The position numbers and the translations under genes are program-made. Positions 1-11,612 of a stretch of 64,000 nt of DNA are shown here, in pieces (within the stretch, counting starts at the first letter, position 1; each line of letters starts with the position of its first letter). Under the pieces are notes generated by a model, which was not told the origin of the DNA, did no database searches, and saw only the letters and a list, made by a program, of their open reading frames with translations. The DNA is from Strongyloides papillosus. Its lineage: Eukaryota > Nematoda > Chromadorea > Rhabditida > Strongyloididae. The DNA is taken from NCBI GenBank assembly GCA_005656395.1, contig SRSI01000043.1:682001-746000 (forward strand), in the 5' to 3' direction.

Positions 1-9
1 TACATTTAG

Positions 10-291
10 CCAACATATTCTGGTGAAGCACCACCTCCATATCCAGGCATTTCAGGTACTCTTTCTGTACCTTACTCAAGAAATATATCTCGCCAAAATT
101 CTAACAACCAAAGTACCATTCAAACTCCAATAATAATGAGATTGTATGATGAAAACAGTAATACTTCAAGTTATCGAACAAATGATCCACCACCATATGA
201 GGATTTACCTGGTTCAACAAACACACCACAAAGTGCCATATTCTATCCAATTACACCAGATCCGAGTCATGTACTTCCACAAAAACAGTGA
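10..291 (+). CDS. C-terminal exon of a PPxY-motif protein (partial)
   Basis: The window opens with TTTAG at 5-9, a typical acceptor, followed by an open frame of 93 codons ending in TGA at 289-291. The product is rich in Pro, Ser, Thr and Asn. It has two PPPY motifs (APPPYPG near the start and DPPPYED near residue 60), the type bound by WW domains of Nedd4-family ubiquitin ligases and similar adaptors. The frame closed by TAG at 7-9 supports a splice boundary rather than an upstream extension. A polyadenylation signal AATAAA lies at 335-340. The rest of the gene is outside the window, so the family cannot be named; a membrane or trafficking adaptor tail is one possibility. The exon is well supported, the function is not. 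Confidence 0.6.
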   Translation, partial: PTYSGEAPPPYPGISGTLSVPYSRNISRQNSNNQSTIQTPIIMRLYDENSNTSSYRTNDPPPYEDLPGSTNTPQSAIFYPITPDPSHVLPQKQ

Positions 292-634
292 AATATATAA
301 CAAGTATAGAAAGTTATTAATATTTCATAAAGTAAATAAATAATTTATCCATGTTTATACTTATATATTATTATGTTGTTGTGTATGTATGAGGAGAATG
401 TACAGTCGAAAAATGATTTTTGACTTTTTTTATGTTTTTTAGTGGAAATGTATATAATTTTTAATGTTCTTTCGAATAGGCCTGGTATTAGTTTAATTGA
501 ATTTCTCTTTCTTATGTTATGACTAATTTAATGTTCAGAAAAACCCAAGGAAGTTTATTAATTTTGTCTTTAAAAGTGTTTAAGTTTCATGATAAATTAC
601 TTTATAATGGGATAGATTTTATGGTCCACCATAT
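292..634. other. Intergenic AT-rich stretch
   Basis: 3' flank of the PPxY gene with AATAAA at 335-340. I see no gene or recognisable repeat in the remainder. Confidence 0.5.
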
Positions 635-677
635 GGGTAAATAATACTAGCCAAATTAGGTTAATGTGGATGTACCC
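635..677. repeat. 43-bp palindromic mini-element
   Basis: Begins GGGTAAAT and ends ATGTACCC; the two arms are near-perfect inverted repeats around a short centre with ACTAGCC on one arm. A close relative lies at 13719-13763, and the inner part resembles the longer palindromes at 1292-1396 and 29384-29475. It sits exactly at the 5' breakpoint of the first MATH-BTB pseudogene. Confidence 0.6.
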
Positions 678-1679
678 GGAGGAAAAGGTACATCAATGTG
701 GCATTTAGACGTGTATCCCAATAGTTATGAAGAGGATTCAGAAGAGTATTTACTTGTTTATATGATACTGTTAAAGCTTGACAAACGAAAGATAAGTCTA
801 GGATTTCTATTGTAATTACAAAGAAGAGGAGAAATAGGTTTTTGATAGAGGTAAAAGTTACGACTATGTCAAAGTTTCTGATTGGGGGAGTTCAAGATTT
901 TTAACTCAATGATTTCAATGGTTTATCAATTAATGATAAGTTGAGAATTTTATGTGAGGCAGAGATTATTTGAGTTAAGTCTGAGGAGCGTGACAATTTA
1001 GAAACATCGAAAAATGATACAATACCTCAATTAAATTTATTATGGGACCTTGGTAATTTGTTTGATTCACCATTATTTACAGACTGTTATAAAGGTTGGA
1101 AACACTGAAATTCCAGTTCATAGAGTAATATTCTGTCATCAATCGCCTGTTTTTTACAATATCTTCAGCAGTACATCAAAAAAATCACAAGAAAGTGTTT
1201 TTGAAATAAAGAATTTCCGTTTTGAAGTTGCAAAACAGTGGTGGGAGTTTGATACAGACGACGCCTCAGATATAAGACACATGGCTAGTGAGGTTAAAGG
1301 TGTACACTAGCCCTATTGGGTTAGTATGTATTTACCTATAATACGAAGGAGGCAAATATTATATACTAGCCCAATAAGGCTAGTGTACCTGTGCTTGCTA
1401 GTGAAATGTTGCCAATTGCAGCTGAGTATAGATTAGATAGATCGAAAGTAATTGCAGAAAAATATTTATGTGCTGATTTAACCATATAGAATGTCTGCGA
1501 ACCTTTTATACTTTCTGAAACTTTCTCGAATGAGAAACTGAAGGAAAGTTTTTCAGAATTTTATTATTGATAATGCTGGAAATCTAACAAGGACTAAGAA
1601 AGGGTGGGAACTTGTTATAAACTATCCATTATTAGTCGAGAGCTTATTTTTGAAATCATTAAATATACCATCAACTTAA
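678..1679 (+). pseudogene. MATH-BTB gene copy 0, broken
   Basis: Aligns by eye to the intact paralogs at 2835, 5089 and 9365, from mid-MATH domain (around WHLDVYPNSYEE) through the BTB domain to a C-terminal end matching the paralogs (stop at 1677-1679). The first exon and start of the MATH domain are missing. Several stop codons and frame changes are present (for example near 815, 845 and 970), and a 105-bp palindromic element interrupts the BTB/BACK junction at 1292-1396. No single frame can encode the protein, so this is a pseudogene. It is the first recognisable unit of the ~2.25-kb tandem array. Confidence 0.85.
1292..1396. mobile_element. Palindromic MITE inserted in MATH-BTB copy 0
   Basis: A foldback of about 105 bp whose arms contain GTACACTAGCC and its complement GGCTAGTGTAC. 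It is bounded by the 8-bp direct repeat GCTAGTGA (1284-1291 and 1397-1404). In the intact paralogs this sequence occurs once, in the codons for M-A-S-E, so the extra copy is a target-site duplication. An 8-bp duplication is typical of hAT-type elements, but there is no coding capacity to confirm the superfamily. A second copy of the family is at 29384-29475. Confidence 0.75.
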
Positions 1680-1861
1680 AAATAATATTTCTCCGGAAGG
1701 AAAATCGGATACTTAAAAAATGAATAACTTATTGTTTCAATCTTTTTTTTTTAATGTTTAAAATAAAAAATAAATGAAAAAAATTATGTGATCAATAGAT
1801 AAATGTTTAAAAAGAATCATTTCTATATTATACATGATCATTGTAAAACTATATATTAATA

Positions 1862-2131
1862 TTATTTTGTGATTGTTAGGTTGCTAATATTATGAAACCC
1901 CATTATCACATTTGATAAAATATAACGCATAAATTCATATGTTAGAGTATTCTCCTTCTCCAAATAACTTCTGTTAGTAGATCTCTTCTTTTTATAAATC
2001 AAATTAACACTATTTGGTGTCTTCAATTGGTCAAATATGTGTCTCTTCTCATATAATTTAAACGATAAGAGAAAATTTTCATTAAAACTAAATATTAAAG
2101 TGATACCTTTTTTTGTGAACTTTTTTGCCAT
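1862..2131 (-). CDS. Conserved minus-strand small ORF of the tandem unit
   Basis: An 89-codon frame starting ATG-GCA-AAA (2131) and ending LTITK-stop (1862), lying between consecutive MATH-BTB genes and antisense to them. I do not recognise the family. Similar peptide sequence can be read in the same place in the other five units, including IFDQL/IFNQL, KEN..TY and YILSN.I.GFHNI. In the unit at 14892-15074 the last 60 codons are still open and match to the final LTITK. No signal peptide or membrane segment is obvious; the product is Lys-, Asn- and Glu-rich. It may be a real small gene, one exon of a larger gene, or a relic co-duplicated with the array. Confidence 0.4.
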   Translation of the reverse strand: MAKKFTKKGITLIFSFNENFLLSFKLYEKRHIFDQLKTPNSVNLIYKKKRSTNRSYLEKENTLTYEFMRYILSNVIMGFHNISNLTITK

Positions 2132-2444
2132 GGGAAAGTACCTATTTGTTATCAGAAATTAGCTTTCTCCGAACTTGGAATGTCTTTCATTTTCAATAAA
2201 ATACGTATTTGGTAAATTGTAGCAAGATACACCTTCACTTCCTAGAACATAAATAAAAATGCATTATTAAAAGGGTTGAAATGCACTGAAATGAAATCCT
2301 CAGGCAAAATTGGCAAGTGCCAATCTTCCGAATATATACAAGATATTTCATCAAATACCCTTTTTTGATTGTTTGATTATTCAACAAATAACTCCTATAA
2401 GTAAGTAATTGATAATTTGATGACAATTCTCTAAAAGAAATTGG

Positions 2445-2452
2445 TATATAAG
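2445..2452 (+). promoter_or_regulatory. TATA box of MATH-BTB gene A
   Basis: TATATAAG within a block (CTCTAAAAGAAATTGG, TATA, then AGAGTTATAGTT) that recurs upstream of the copies at 5089 and 11613, and in mutated form upstream of 7365 and 9365. It lies about 380 bp before the start codon. A 5'-UTR intron (donor GTAAGTT at 2624, acceptor ending 2680) lies between, again repeated in the other units. Confidence 0.55.
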
Positions 2453-2834
2453 TTTAGAGTTATAGTTTAACCGCCATTTATTATTTGGATTCGCTTATTT
2501 GATTGTTTCTCTAAAATTTTATTTTTGCCTTCCATCATTAACAATTAGTTAATTTTAGGCTTAATATTAAGATTTCTACCTGGTTTAACTTATACTAAAA
2601 AATACTTGAATTCAGAGGGAAATGTAAGTTGTTATATTGTATTATTTTACATTTATATGATTTTTTCTTTATTTTTATAGTAAATTATTTCCGAAGATTA
2701 GAGTAAATCTTGGACTATTGGATTTGTGGTAGAATTTGTTAAGCAAGTGATATAAATTAGAAGAGATTCTAGAAATTGTTTACAAAGAAAGTCAATAAAG
2801 TTTCGTTTTGCTGTTGTCTTATAGAATTTATCTC

Positions 2835-3996
2835 ATGGATCACAAACGTAAAAGAAAAAGGAGTGATGAATCTATTGGTAAGTCTTTTGTCATAACATTT
2901 TTAGTATTATGACTGTAATTTTAATATATTTGTAGTTTCAGATAATTTATCCAACATCCATCCAAAAGTAACAAAATTCAGCATTGTAGGTACAATAGAA
3001 AATTTTTCACAACGTCCTGAAAAGATAGGTGAAGTAATTATGACATCAACTTGTGTGGTTGGAGGCATAGATGTATCAGAGTGGTGCTTATTGATGTATC
3101 CAAATGGTCAAAAAGAAGATTTAAAGGAATATGTATCTGTCTATCTGGGACTTTTCGAGCCTGAGAAAGCAAAAATAAAGTTTGGATTTTCTGTTTTAAA
3201 TAATAAAGGAGAGGAACTAAATGTTCGAACTGTAAATAGAGTTATTGACATTGATAACAACAGGCAGTATGGGTTTTTAGATTTTGTTAGAAGGGATTTT
3301 TTACTTAATGAATCAAATGGTTTATTAGTTAATGATAAGTTGACAATATTATGTCAGGTAGAGATTATTGAACTCAAGCGGAAGAAACACGGTACTGAAG
3401 AGACACCGCTAAATGTCATAGTACTTCAACCGAAAATATCTTCGGACTATGGTAATTTGTTTGATTCACAATTACTTACTGATTGTATTATAAAAATTGA
3501 AGACACTGAAATTAGGGTTCATAAGGCAGTCCTCGCTGCCCGATCTTCTACCTTTCGTAACATCTTCAACAGTACATCGGGAAATTCACAAATGAATGTT
3601 ATCGAAATTAAGAATTTCCGTGCCGAAGTTGTAAAGAAGATGTTAGAATACATATACAAAGACGAAATTTCAAATGTACGAAACATGGCTAGTGAAATGT
3701 TGGCAATCGCAGTTGAGTATGGATTAGATGGATTGAAGGAAATTGCAGTAGTATATTTATATGTAGATTTAACTATAGAAAATGTTTGGGAACGTCTTAT
3801 ACTTTCTGAAAAATTTTCAAGTGAGGTATTGAAAGAACGTTGTGAAAAATTTATTACTGATAATGCTGAAAATCTAAGAAAAACTAAGAATTGTGAGGAA
3901 ATCTTTAAAAATCACCCATCTTTAGCTGAGGGTTTGTTTTGGAAACTGGTTGATTTATTCTCTACTTCAAATAATAGTTCACCAGAAGTACGATAA
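2835..3996 (+). CDS. MATH-BTB (SPOP-like) protein, copy A
   Basis: Two coding exons: 2835-2877 and 2942-3996, joined across a 64-bp intron (GTAAGT...TTTCAG), giving about 365 residues. The start ATG-GAT is shared with the copies at 5089, 9365 and 11613. Exon 1 encodes a short Lys/Arg-rich tail. A MATH domain spans roughly residues 25-160 (IENFSQRPEK, MYPNG, FLLNESNGLL). A BTB domain starts near 183 (YGNLFDS, DCIIKI, VHKAVLAARS), and a BACK-like tail runs to the end. In this family MATH binds substrate and BTB binds Cullin-3, making an E3 ligase adaptor; here that is inference. AATAAA lies at 4059-4064. No internal break is visible, so it is probably functional. Confidence 0.88.
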
Positions 3997-4095
3997 GATA
4001 TTTAAAGAATCTAATAATTTAATATTTTAATGTATTTTTTTGTATATCTAAAGTAAAGAATAAACAAGAAAAATTATGTGTTCGATAGATAGATA

Positions 4096-4338
4096 TTAAA
4101 AAAGAATCATTTTTATATCATAAAAAATCCTTATAGAAATGCTTATTAACCTTTTTTTGATTGTTGGGCTGTCGATATCATATAACCCCACTATCATATT
4201 TGATAAAACATAGTCCTCAAATTTATATGTTTGATCATTCTCCTTTTTCGAATTATTTCTTTTAGTAGATCTCTTCGTTTTATAATTCAGACTACCCTTA
4301 TTTTGTACCTTCAATTGGTCAAATATATATTTCCTCAT
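4096..4338 (-). pseudogene. Copy of the antisense small ORF, unit A
   Basis: An 80-codon minus-strand frame whose first 60 or so residues match the ORF at 1862-2131 (IFDQLK, KRSTKRNN, KKENDQTYKF, YVLSNMI.G). The upstream part that would match the MA-K-F start is disrupted (ATG followed at once by TAA), and the C-terminus reads on past the conserved end. It is either truncated or a relic. Confidence 0.4.
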
Positions 4339-4695
4339 CGTAGTTTAAAAAATCTGGCAAGTTTCATTGCAATTAAAACATCAAAGTTGAATTTTTTCTT
4401 TAAAACGTTTACATGTTATTGAAAAATAATAATAGTTGTTTTAAATTAGATCTCTCTTTACTTGTAGCGTCTTTTTCCATAAAATTTTGGTAAATTGTAG
4501 AAAAATACACCTTCACTTCTAAGAGCATAGATGAAAGTATATCGTCAAAAGCGTTGAAATGTATTTAAAAAAGTTTTCTTCATGTTGATGATATATTTCA
4601 TCACATACCCTTATTCCATTATTTAATTGTTCGCCGAAAGACTTTTATCATTAAGTGTTTCGTAATTTGAAAGGTAACTCTCTAAAACAAATTGG

Positions 4696-4703
4696 TATAT
4701 AAG
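4696..4703 (+). promoter_or_regulatory. TATA box of MATH-BTB gene B
   Basis: TATATAAG in the same repeated promoter block as at 2445, followed by a repeated 5'-UTR intron at 4878-4934 (GTAAGTT...TTTCAG). Confidence 0.55.
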
Positions 4704-5088
4704 TCCAGAGTTTTAGTTCAGTTGTCATTTATCTTATTACTTACATTAGTCTATTTTGTTGTCTTTTTATATATTTTGTTTTTGCGTTTTATCACTAACG
4801 GTTTTCTAATTTCAGGTTTGGCTATAAATTTTCTTCCGGATTAAAATTATCCTAAGAATATTTAAATTTAAAAAAATGTAAGTTACTTTATTGAATTATT
4901 TTATATGTATATACGTTTTTCTTCAAAATTTCAGTGCAATTATTCTTGGAAATTAAAGTTAACTTTGAACCATCAACCATCTAATAAAGTTTATTAAGAA
5001 ATTAATATAAATTAGAGTGGATTAATAATCTACCCAAAGAAAGGGTCGATAAGATTTTATTCTACTATAATTCTACAGGATAGAAATC

Positions 5089-6242
5089 ATGGATCAAAAA
5101 AACAAAAGAAGTAGTGATGTATCTGTTGGTAAGTCATCTGTCACAACATTGAACTTGCTACTAATTTTAAAATATTTTTCATTGCAGATGCTTCATGTGA
5201 CATCGAGACAAAAGTTAACAAATTCAACATTATATGTTCAATACAAAACTTTTCTCAACGTTCCGAAAAGACAGGTGAAAAATTTGAATCAAATACTTGT
5301 GTAGTTGGAAGCAAAGAGAGATCAGAGTGGTGTTTGTGGATATATCCCAATGGTGATAGTGAAGAATCAAAGGATTATGTATTAGTTTTTCTAATGTTGA
5401 AAAATCCAGACAAAGCAAGAGCAAAGTGTAGCTTTTCTATTTTAAATATCAAGGAAGAAGGGGAAAATGTTACAACTGTTACGAAATCCGATGAATTTGT
5501 TAAAGAATCTGGATGGGGATATGATAAATTTGTTAAGAAAGATTTTTTACTTAATGAAGCAAATGGTTTACTAAGTAATGATAAATTGAAAATTTTATGT
5601 GAGGTAGAGATTATTGAAGTTAAGTCTGAGAACAATGATAATCGAGAAACATCAATAAATGTTACAATACCCGAATCAAAATTATCATCGGACTATAGTA
5701 ATTTGTTTGATTCAACATTATTCACAGACTGTATTATAAGGGTTGGAGACACTGAAATTAAAGTTCATAGAGGAATTCTTGCAACACGATCTCCCATTTT
5801 TCATAAGATCTTTAATAGTACACCGGAAAATTCACAAACAAATGTTGTTCAAATAGAAGATTTTTCTGTCGGAGCTGTAAGGGAGATGCTGAGATACATC
5901 TACAAGGATGAAGTTACCAATATACAAAACATGGCTGATGAGATGTATAAAATTTCAAATAAGTATGAATTACACAGATTGGAAGCAATATCAGAACAAT
6001 CTATGTGTAATAGTTTATCAATTGAGAATGTATGTGAACGTTTCTCACTATCTGAAACGTATCCAAATGAAAAGTTGAAAGATCTTTGTCAAGAATTTAT
6101 TCTTAAAAACATAGAATGTATAATAAGAACAAATGAATGGAAAAAACATGTTCTCGTACGCCCATTGTTGCTTGAAAGTTTACTATTAAAGTCATTGAAC
6201 ATTAGTTTAACAGGAAGTGATTCAGAGAAAGAAGAGAAATAA
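5089..6242 (+). CDS. MATH-BTB (SPOP-like) protein, copy B
   Basis: Exons 5089-5128 and 5188-6242, intron 5129-5187 (GTAAGTC...TTGCAG), about 364 residues. The MATH domain runs from about 22 to 155 (IQNFSQRSEK, LWIYPNG, FLLNEANGLL). BTB starts near 182 (YSNLFDS, DCIIRVGDTEIKVHRGILA, IFHKIFNS), then a BACK-like helical tail. It is the most diverged intact copy: its C-terminus is longer and acidic (SDSEKEEK) and the linker differs (KSENNDNRE). The family role is a substrate adaptor for Cullin-3 ubiquitin ligases. Different MATH surfaces among copies would fit different substrates, but that is inference. Confidence 0.88.
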
Positions 6243-6399
6243 TAAGTGGATACGTGAATTACCTGATAAGTTAAGTTTTCAATATATTATATTTTTAAGG
6301 TAAAAATATTTCATTAAGAAAATATATATAAAAAAGATGCTAAAAAAATTGTTCCTTGATATAACATCTAGTTTCTAAGAACATTTATTATTTTTATTC

Positions 6400-6655
6400 G
6401 GTGACTATTGAGTTTGTTATACCACGAAATAGCATCATAATTTTGATAAACACAATTTCTCATTTATATCTTATATCATTTTTCTTCTTTGCATTACCTA
6501 TTCTATGAATTATCTATTTTTAATAAATCAAATTACCTTTATTTTGTACCTTAAAACGGTGAAGTACATACCTCTCTCATAATAATTAAAACGATAGAAA
6601 AAATTCTCATCAAAATTTAATATCAAGGTGGCACATTTTTTTATAAACTTGTATG
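6400..6655 (-). pseudogene. Decayed antisense small ORF, unit B
   Basis: On the minus strand the first 20 codons are clearly related to the ORF at 1862-2131 (GTG-GCA-TAC-AAG in place of ATG-GCA-AAA-AAG, then a TLI..F.ENF block). The frame closes after about 43 codons and later blocks are scrambled by indels. Confidence 0.35.
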
Positions 6656-7364
6656 CCACTGGAAAGTACCTATTTCTTATCAGACATTATCTCTTCACTA
6701 ACATGGAGTTTTTTTTCATTTTTCTATGTAAATATATTTGTAAATTGTAGGAAAATACACCTTCGCTTCTTAGAACATAAATAAAAGTGTATTGTCAAAA
6801 GGGTCGAAATGTTTGAAAAGAAATCCTCAGACCAAATTGCCAAGTGCCAATTTTCTGGGTATAGCAAGATATTTAATCAAATTTCTTTTCCGATTGTTTA
6901 ATTGTTTAACAAATAACTTCCATCCTTATGTAAGCATATAATTTGATGACAACTCTCTAATACTATTGATATATTAAGTAAAAATGTTAGTTATAACCGT
7001 TATTTATTTTATTATTTTAATTAGAATATTTTAATGCTTTTATACAACTTTTTTTTTGATTTTTATCATTAACAATTAGTTAATTTTAGGTTTAACTTTA
7101 AGATTTCTATTGCGTTCAAATTATACTAAGAATAACTGAGTTCAGAGGGAAACGTAAGTTATTAAATTGTATTATTTCATATTTATATGATTTTTCTTTA
7201 TAATTATAGTAAACTATTTTTGAAGATTGTAGTTCATTTTGGATTATTAGTTGAATGGCGTAATTTGTTAAACAAATGATAAAAATTTAAACGGGATTCT
7301 AGAAACTATTTACAAAGAAAGTCAGTAAAATTTTATTTTGCTGTTGCCTTATAGAATTTATCTT

Positions 7365-8516
7365 ATGGATCGCGAATGTAAAAGAAAAAGGAGTGGTGAA
7401 TCTATAGGTAAGTCTTTTGTTATAACATTTATAGTATTATTACTAATTTTAATGTATTTGTAGTTTCAGATAATTTATCCAACATCCATACAAGAGTTAC
7501 AAAATTCGACATTGTAAGTGCAATAGAAAACTTCTCCCAACGTCCTGAAAGGATGGGTGAACCAATTATATCATCAATTTGTGTAAGTGAGAACGAGGAT
7601 ACATCTGAGTGGCGTTTAGAGATATACCCCAATGGTTACGATGAAGAATCAAATGAATATGTAACGGTTTTTTTTGACACTTGTAAAGCCCAACAAAGCA
7701 AGGGCAAAATTAAAGTTTTCTATCTTAAATGACAAGAAGGAAGAAAAAAGTGTTTGCGATAGTAAGAAAGTTGATGAATTTGATAAAAATGGTAGATCCG
7801 ACAGTTGGGGGTTTTCTAGATTTGTTAAGAGAGATTTTCTATTTAATGAATCGAATAGTTTATTAATTAACGGTAAATTAACAATATTTATTATGTGAGG
7901 CACAAATTATTGATCCTGATGATTTGTACACACCGATAAATGACACAATATCTCATTAAAGCTTATCGTTAGACTATGGTAATTTGTTTGAGTCAAAATT
8001 ATTCAGTGATTGTATCATTAAAGTTGAAGATGCTGAAATTAAAGCTCACAAAGCAGTTCTCGCTGCTAGATGTTCTACCTTTTGTAACATCTTCAACAAC
8101 ACATCGGAAAACTCACAAATGAATGTCACCGAAATAAAGAATTTTCGTCCTGAAGTTGTACAAGGAATGTTAGAATATATCTACAAAGACAAAATTCAAA
8201 TGTACGGAATATGGCTAGTGAAATGTTGGCGATTGCGGTTGAATATGGATTAGATAGATTGAAGGCAGTTGCAGTAGAGTATTTATGTGATCATCTTACT
8301 GTAGAGAACGTCTGCGAACACCTTATACTTTCTGAAAAATTCTCAAGTAAGAAATTAGAGGAAAATTGTCAAAAATTTATTTTTGATAATGCTGAAAGTT
8401 TAAGAAAGACTAAGAATTTTGATGAACTCTTTAAAAGTCACCCATATTTAGCTGAAGGTTTATTTTGGAAATTATTTGATTTATCCTTTACTTCAAATAA
8501 CAATTCTCTGGAATAA
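7365..8516 (+). pseudogene. MATH-BTB gene copy C, frameshifted
   Basis: Retains the promoter block, 5'-UTR, first exon (7365-7407), 62-bp intron and most of the coding sequence. Against the intact copies it has a frame change in a T-run near 7675, a 4-bp insertion near 7890, an in-frame TAA near 7958 and a 1-bp deletion near 8200. Long pieces still read well (KPNKARAKLKFSILND, then the BTB piece from 7984, then MASEMLAIAVEYGLD from 8211). Its TATA block is also altered (TATATTAAG near 6970). The lesions look recent. Confidence 0.9.
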
Positions 8517-8680
8517 TAGTAAAATACTTGAAGAATCTAATAATTTAATATTTCAATATATTTTTCTATATATCTAAAAAAATAAAGAATAAATAAAAAA
8601 AGTTATGTGTTCAATAGATAAATACTTAAAAAGAATCATCATTATATCATAAAATATCATTATATAACTATTTATTAGCA

Positions 8681-8910
8681 TTACTTTGTGAATGTTAAGT
8701 TGCTAATACCATGAAACCCCAGTATCATATTTGATAATATGTAACCTCAGAATTTATATGCTAAAGTATTCTCTTTCTCTAAATTATTTCTTGTAGTAAA
8801 TCTTTTTGTTTTTTAAATCAGATTAAAATTATTTGGTGTCATCAATTGGTTAAATATATGTCTCTTCTCTCATAATAATTAAAACAATAGCAAAAAATTT
8901 TCATCAAAAA
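8681..8910 (-). pseudogene. Decayed antisense small ORF, unit C
   Basis: Minus-strand translation gives EKRHIFNQL, NLEKENTLAYKF, GYILSNMILGF and LTFTK-stop in one frame, matching 1862-2131 over most of its length but with a few internal stop codons. The segment upstream (8911 onward) joins directly to the next promoter block, so about 250 bp of the usual unit is deleted here. That explains the 2.0-kb rather than 2.25-kb spacing to the next gene. Confidence 0.4.
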
Positions 8911-9364
8911 TAAATTCCATCAGTATGTTAACATATAATTTGATGACAACTCTCTAATACTATTGATATATTAGGTTAGAGTTTTAGTTATAATCGTTAT
9001 TTATTTTATTCTTTAAACTAAACTATTTTGGTACTTTTTTTTACTTTTTAATTTTTGTTTCTCATTAATAATGGTTAATAAATTTCAGATTTATCCCCCA
9101 GCTTTCTACCGGACCTAAATTACTCTAACAATACTTATGTTCAGAGGAGAATGTAAGTCATTTTAATTTGTTATTTCATATATATATGTATTTTTTTTCG
9201 TAATTTCAGTGTAATTATTTTTAGAAATTAAAATTAGTCTTGGATTGTTAACTGTTTAATAAAGCTTGTTAAACAATTGATATAAATTAAAGGGGATTCC
9301 AGAAACTACCTACAAAAAAGGCCGATAAAATATTATTCTATTATAATCCTACAAGATAGAACTC

Positions 9365-10482
9365 ATGGATCAAAGACACGAAGAAAAGAGTGATGCACCT
9401 ATTAGTAAGTCATCTGTCACAACACTGAACTTGTTATTAACTTTAACATATTTATCACTTCAGATCATTTATGCAACGTTCAGGGGAAACTTAAGAAATT
9501 CAATTATGAATGTTCAATAGAAAATTTCTCTCAACGTCCTGAAAAGACAGGTGAACGAATTGAGTCACCAACTTGTGTAGTTGGAAATAATGATGAAATA
9601 TCAGTGTGGTGTCTGTACATATATCCACACGGAAGCAATGAATCATCAAAGGACTTCGTTTCGGTTTACTTGACTTTGTTAGAGCCCGACAGAGCAAAAG
9701 TGAAGTACTACAAGCTCTCTATATTAGATGACAAAGAAGAGGAGAAACAAATTCGTGTGAATAAAGTTATTGAATTTAACAATCGTGGTTGGGGATTTAC
9801 AAAATTTATCAAGAGAGATGTTCTACTTAATGAATCAAATGGTTTATTAGTCAACGATAAGTTAACAATATTATGTGAGGCAGAAATTATTGGAGTCAAC
9901 TGTGAGAACAATAATAATTCAGAAACATCAGTAAATGGCAGTAAACCCCAATCAAATTTATCATTGGACCTTGGCAATTTGCTTAATTCACAAATGTTCA
10001 CTGATTGTTGCATAAAAGTTGGGGAAACTACTATCAAAGTTCACAGAGGAATACTTGCTACACGATCACCAGTCTTCTACAAGATCTTCAACGGTAGTTC
10101 AACAGAATTGCAAACAGATGTCTTTGAAATAAAGAATTTCCGTGTTGGAGTTGTGGAGAAAATGCTTAGATATATCTACACGGATGACATCTCAGATATA
10201 AAGGATATGGCTAGTGAAATTTTGGCAATCGCAGCCGAGTATGGGTTAGATGGATTGAAGGAAGTTGCGGTTAAATATCTATGTGATGATTTAAACATTG
10301 GAAATATCTGTGAACTTTTTATACTCTCTGAAACGTTCGCAAGTGAGGAATTAAAAGAATGCTGTGAAGAATTTATTGTTGATAATTCTGAAGATTTAAA
10401 AAAAACTGATAAGTGGATAGAACTTGTTAGAAACCATCCGTTTTTAGTTGAGAGTTTATTACAGAAATCACTGAACAAATAA
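9365..10482 (+). CDS. MATH-BTB (SPOP-like) protein, copy D
   Basis: Exons 9365-9404 and 9464-10482, intron 9405-9463 (GTAAGTC...CTTCAG), about 352 residues. MATH domain about 20-155 (IENFSQRPEK, LYIYPHG, VLLNESNGLL). BTB from about 182 (LGNLLNS, DCCIKVG, VHRGILATRSPVF), then the BACK-like tail ending SLLQKSLNK. The exon 1 junction gives Asn rather than Asp at the split codon. The frame is intact throughout. The TATA block upstream is changed to TATATTAGG near 8967, so expression may differ from copies A and B. Probable Cullin-3 adaptor by family. Confidence 0.87.
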
Positions 10483-10664
10483 CAGTCCTTTGGAGGAAAA
10501 TTCAGATAACTGGAGAATTTAATAAATTATTATTTCTATTTATCTATGTAAATTATGTGTATATTTATAATAAAAAATTAATAGAAGAATTACATGTTTA
10601 ACATATAGATACACAGAAGAATCATTAATATATCATAGAGGATTCTTATAAACTATATACTAAT

Positions 10665-10929
10665 ATTTTTTGTAGATTGCTGGGTTGTTGATATTATGAA
10701 ACTCCAGTACACATTTGATGAAATACAACTTGCAAACTTACATGTTAAATAATTTTCCTTCCCCGAATTATTTCTTTTAATAGATGTCGTCGTTTTATAA
10801 TTCAGACTACCGTTATTTGATGCTTCTATCTGATTAAATATATATCTTCTCTCGTTTAATTAAAAACGATAGGGGAAGTTTCATTGAAATTACAAAATAA
10901 CACTTTTATTTTAAAAGTTTGCATGCCAT
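10665..10929 (-). pseudogene. Decayed antisense small ORF, unit D
   Basis: Minus-strand ATG-GCA-TGC at 10929 corresponds to the start of the ORF at 1862-2131. Recognisable blocks (SLNYKT, IKRNNS, KENYLT) follow in shifted frames with stops between them. Confidence 0.35.
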
Positions 10930-11211
10930 TGGAAAACACCTATTGGTTATTTTAAATTAGCTCTTACTTGAATTGGAATGTTTTTCTTATTTCTATGAAT
11001 TATTGGTAAATTGTAAAAAAAACACACTTCTCCCTCCTAGAACATAAATAAAAAGTGCATTGCCAAGAGCGTTGAAATGTATTGAAAAAAATCTCCTTGA
11101 ATAAGCGAGACATTTCATCGAATACTCTTTTTCATTTTTTAATTGTTTATCAAAAGACCTCCATCAGTAAGTATTTAATAATTTTGTAGGTAATTTTCCA
11201 AAATAAATTGG

Positions 11212-11219
11212 TATATAAG
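11212..11219 (+). promoter_or_regulatory. TATA box of MATH-BTB copy E
   Basis: TATATAAG in the repeated promoter block, preceded by AAATTGG as at 2445 and 4696. The promoter is intact although the gene downstream is broken. Confidence 0.5.
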
Positions 11220-11612
11220 TTCAAAGTTTTAGTTTTGCCGCCATTTATTTTATTATTTAAATTAGCTTATTTTGTTGTGTTTTTATAACTTTATTTTTGT
11301 TTTCTATCTTTAACAGTTAATTAATTTCAGGTTTAGCTAAAAATTTTCTACGGATTTAAATTACCCTAAGAATATTTAAGTTTTAAAAAAATGTAAGTTA
11401 CTTTATTAAATTATTTTACATGTATATGATTCTTTCTTCATAATTATAGTAAACTATTTTCACAGACTATAGTTCGTCTTGGATTATTAGTTGGCTGGTA
11501 TAATTCAATTAAACATTTGATAGAAATTTAAAAGGGTTTCTGAAAACCAGATACGGAAAGTGTCAATAAAATTTTATTGTACTGTTGTCTTCTAACTTCT
11601 AAATCTTAACCC

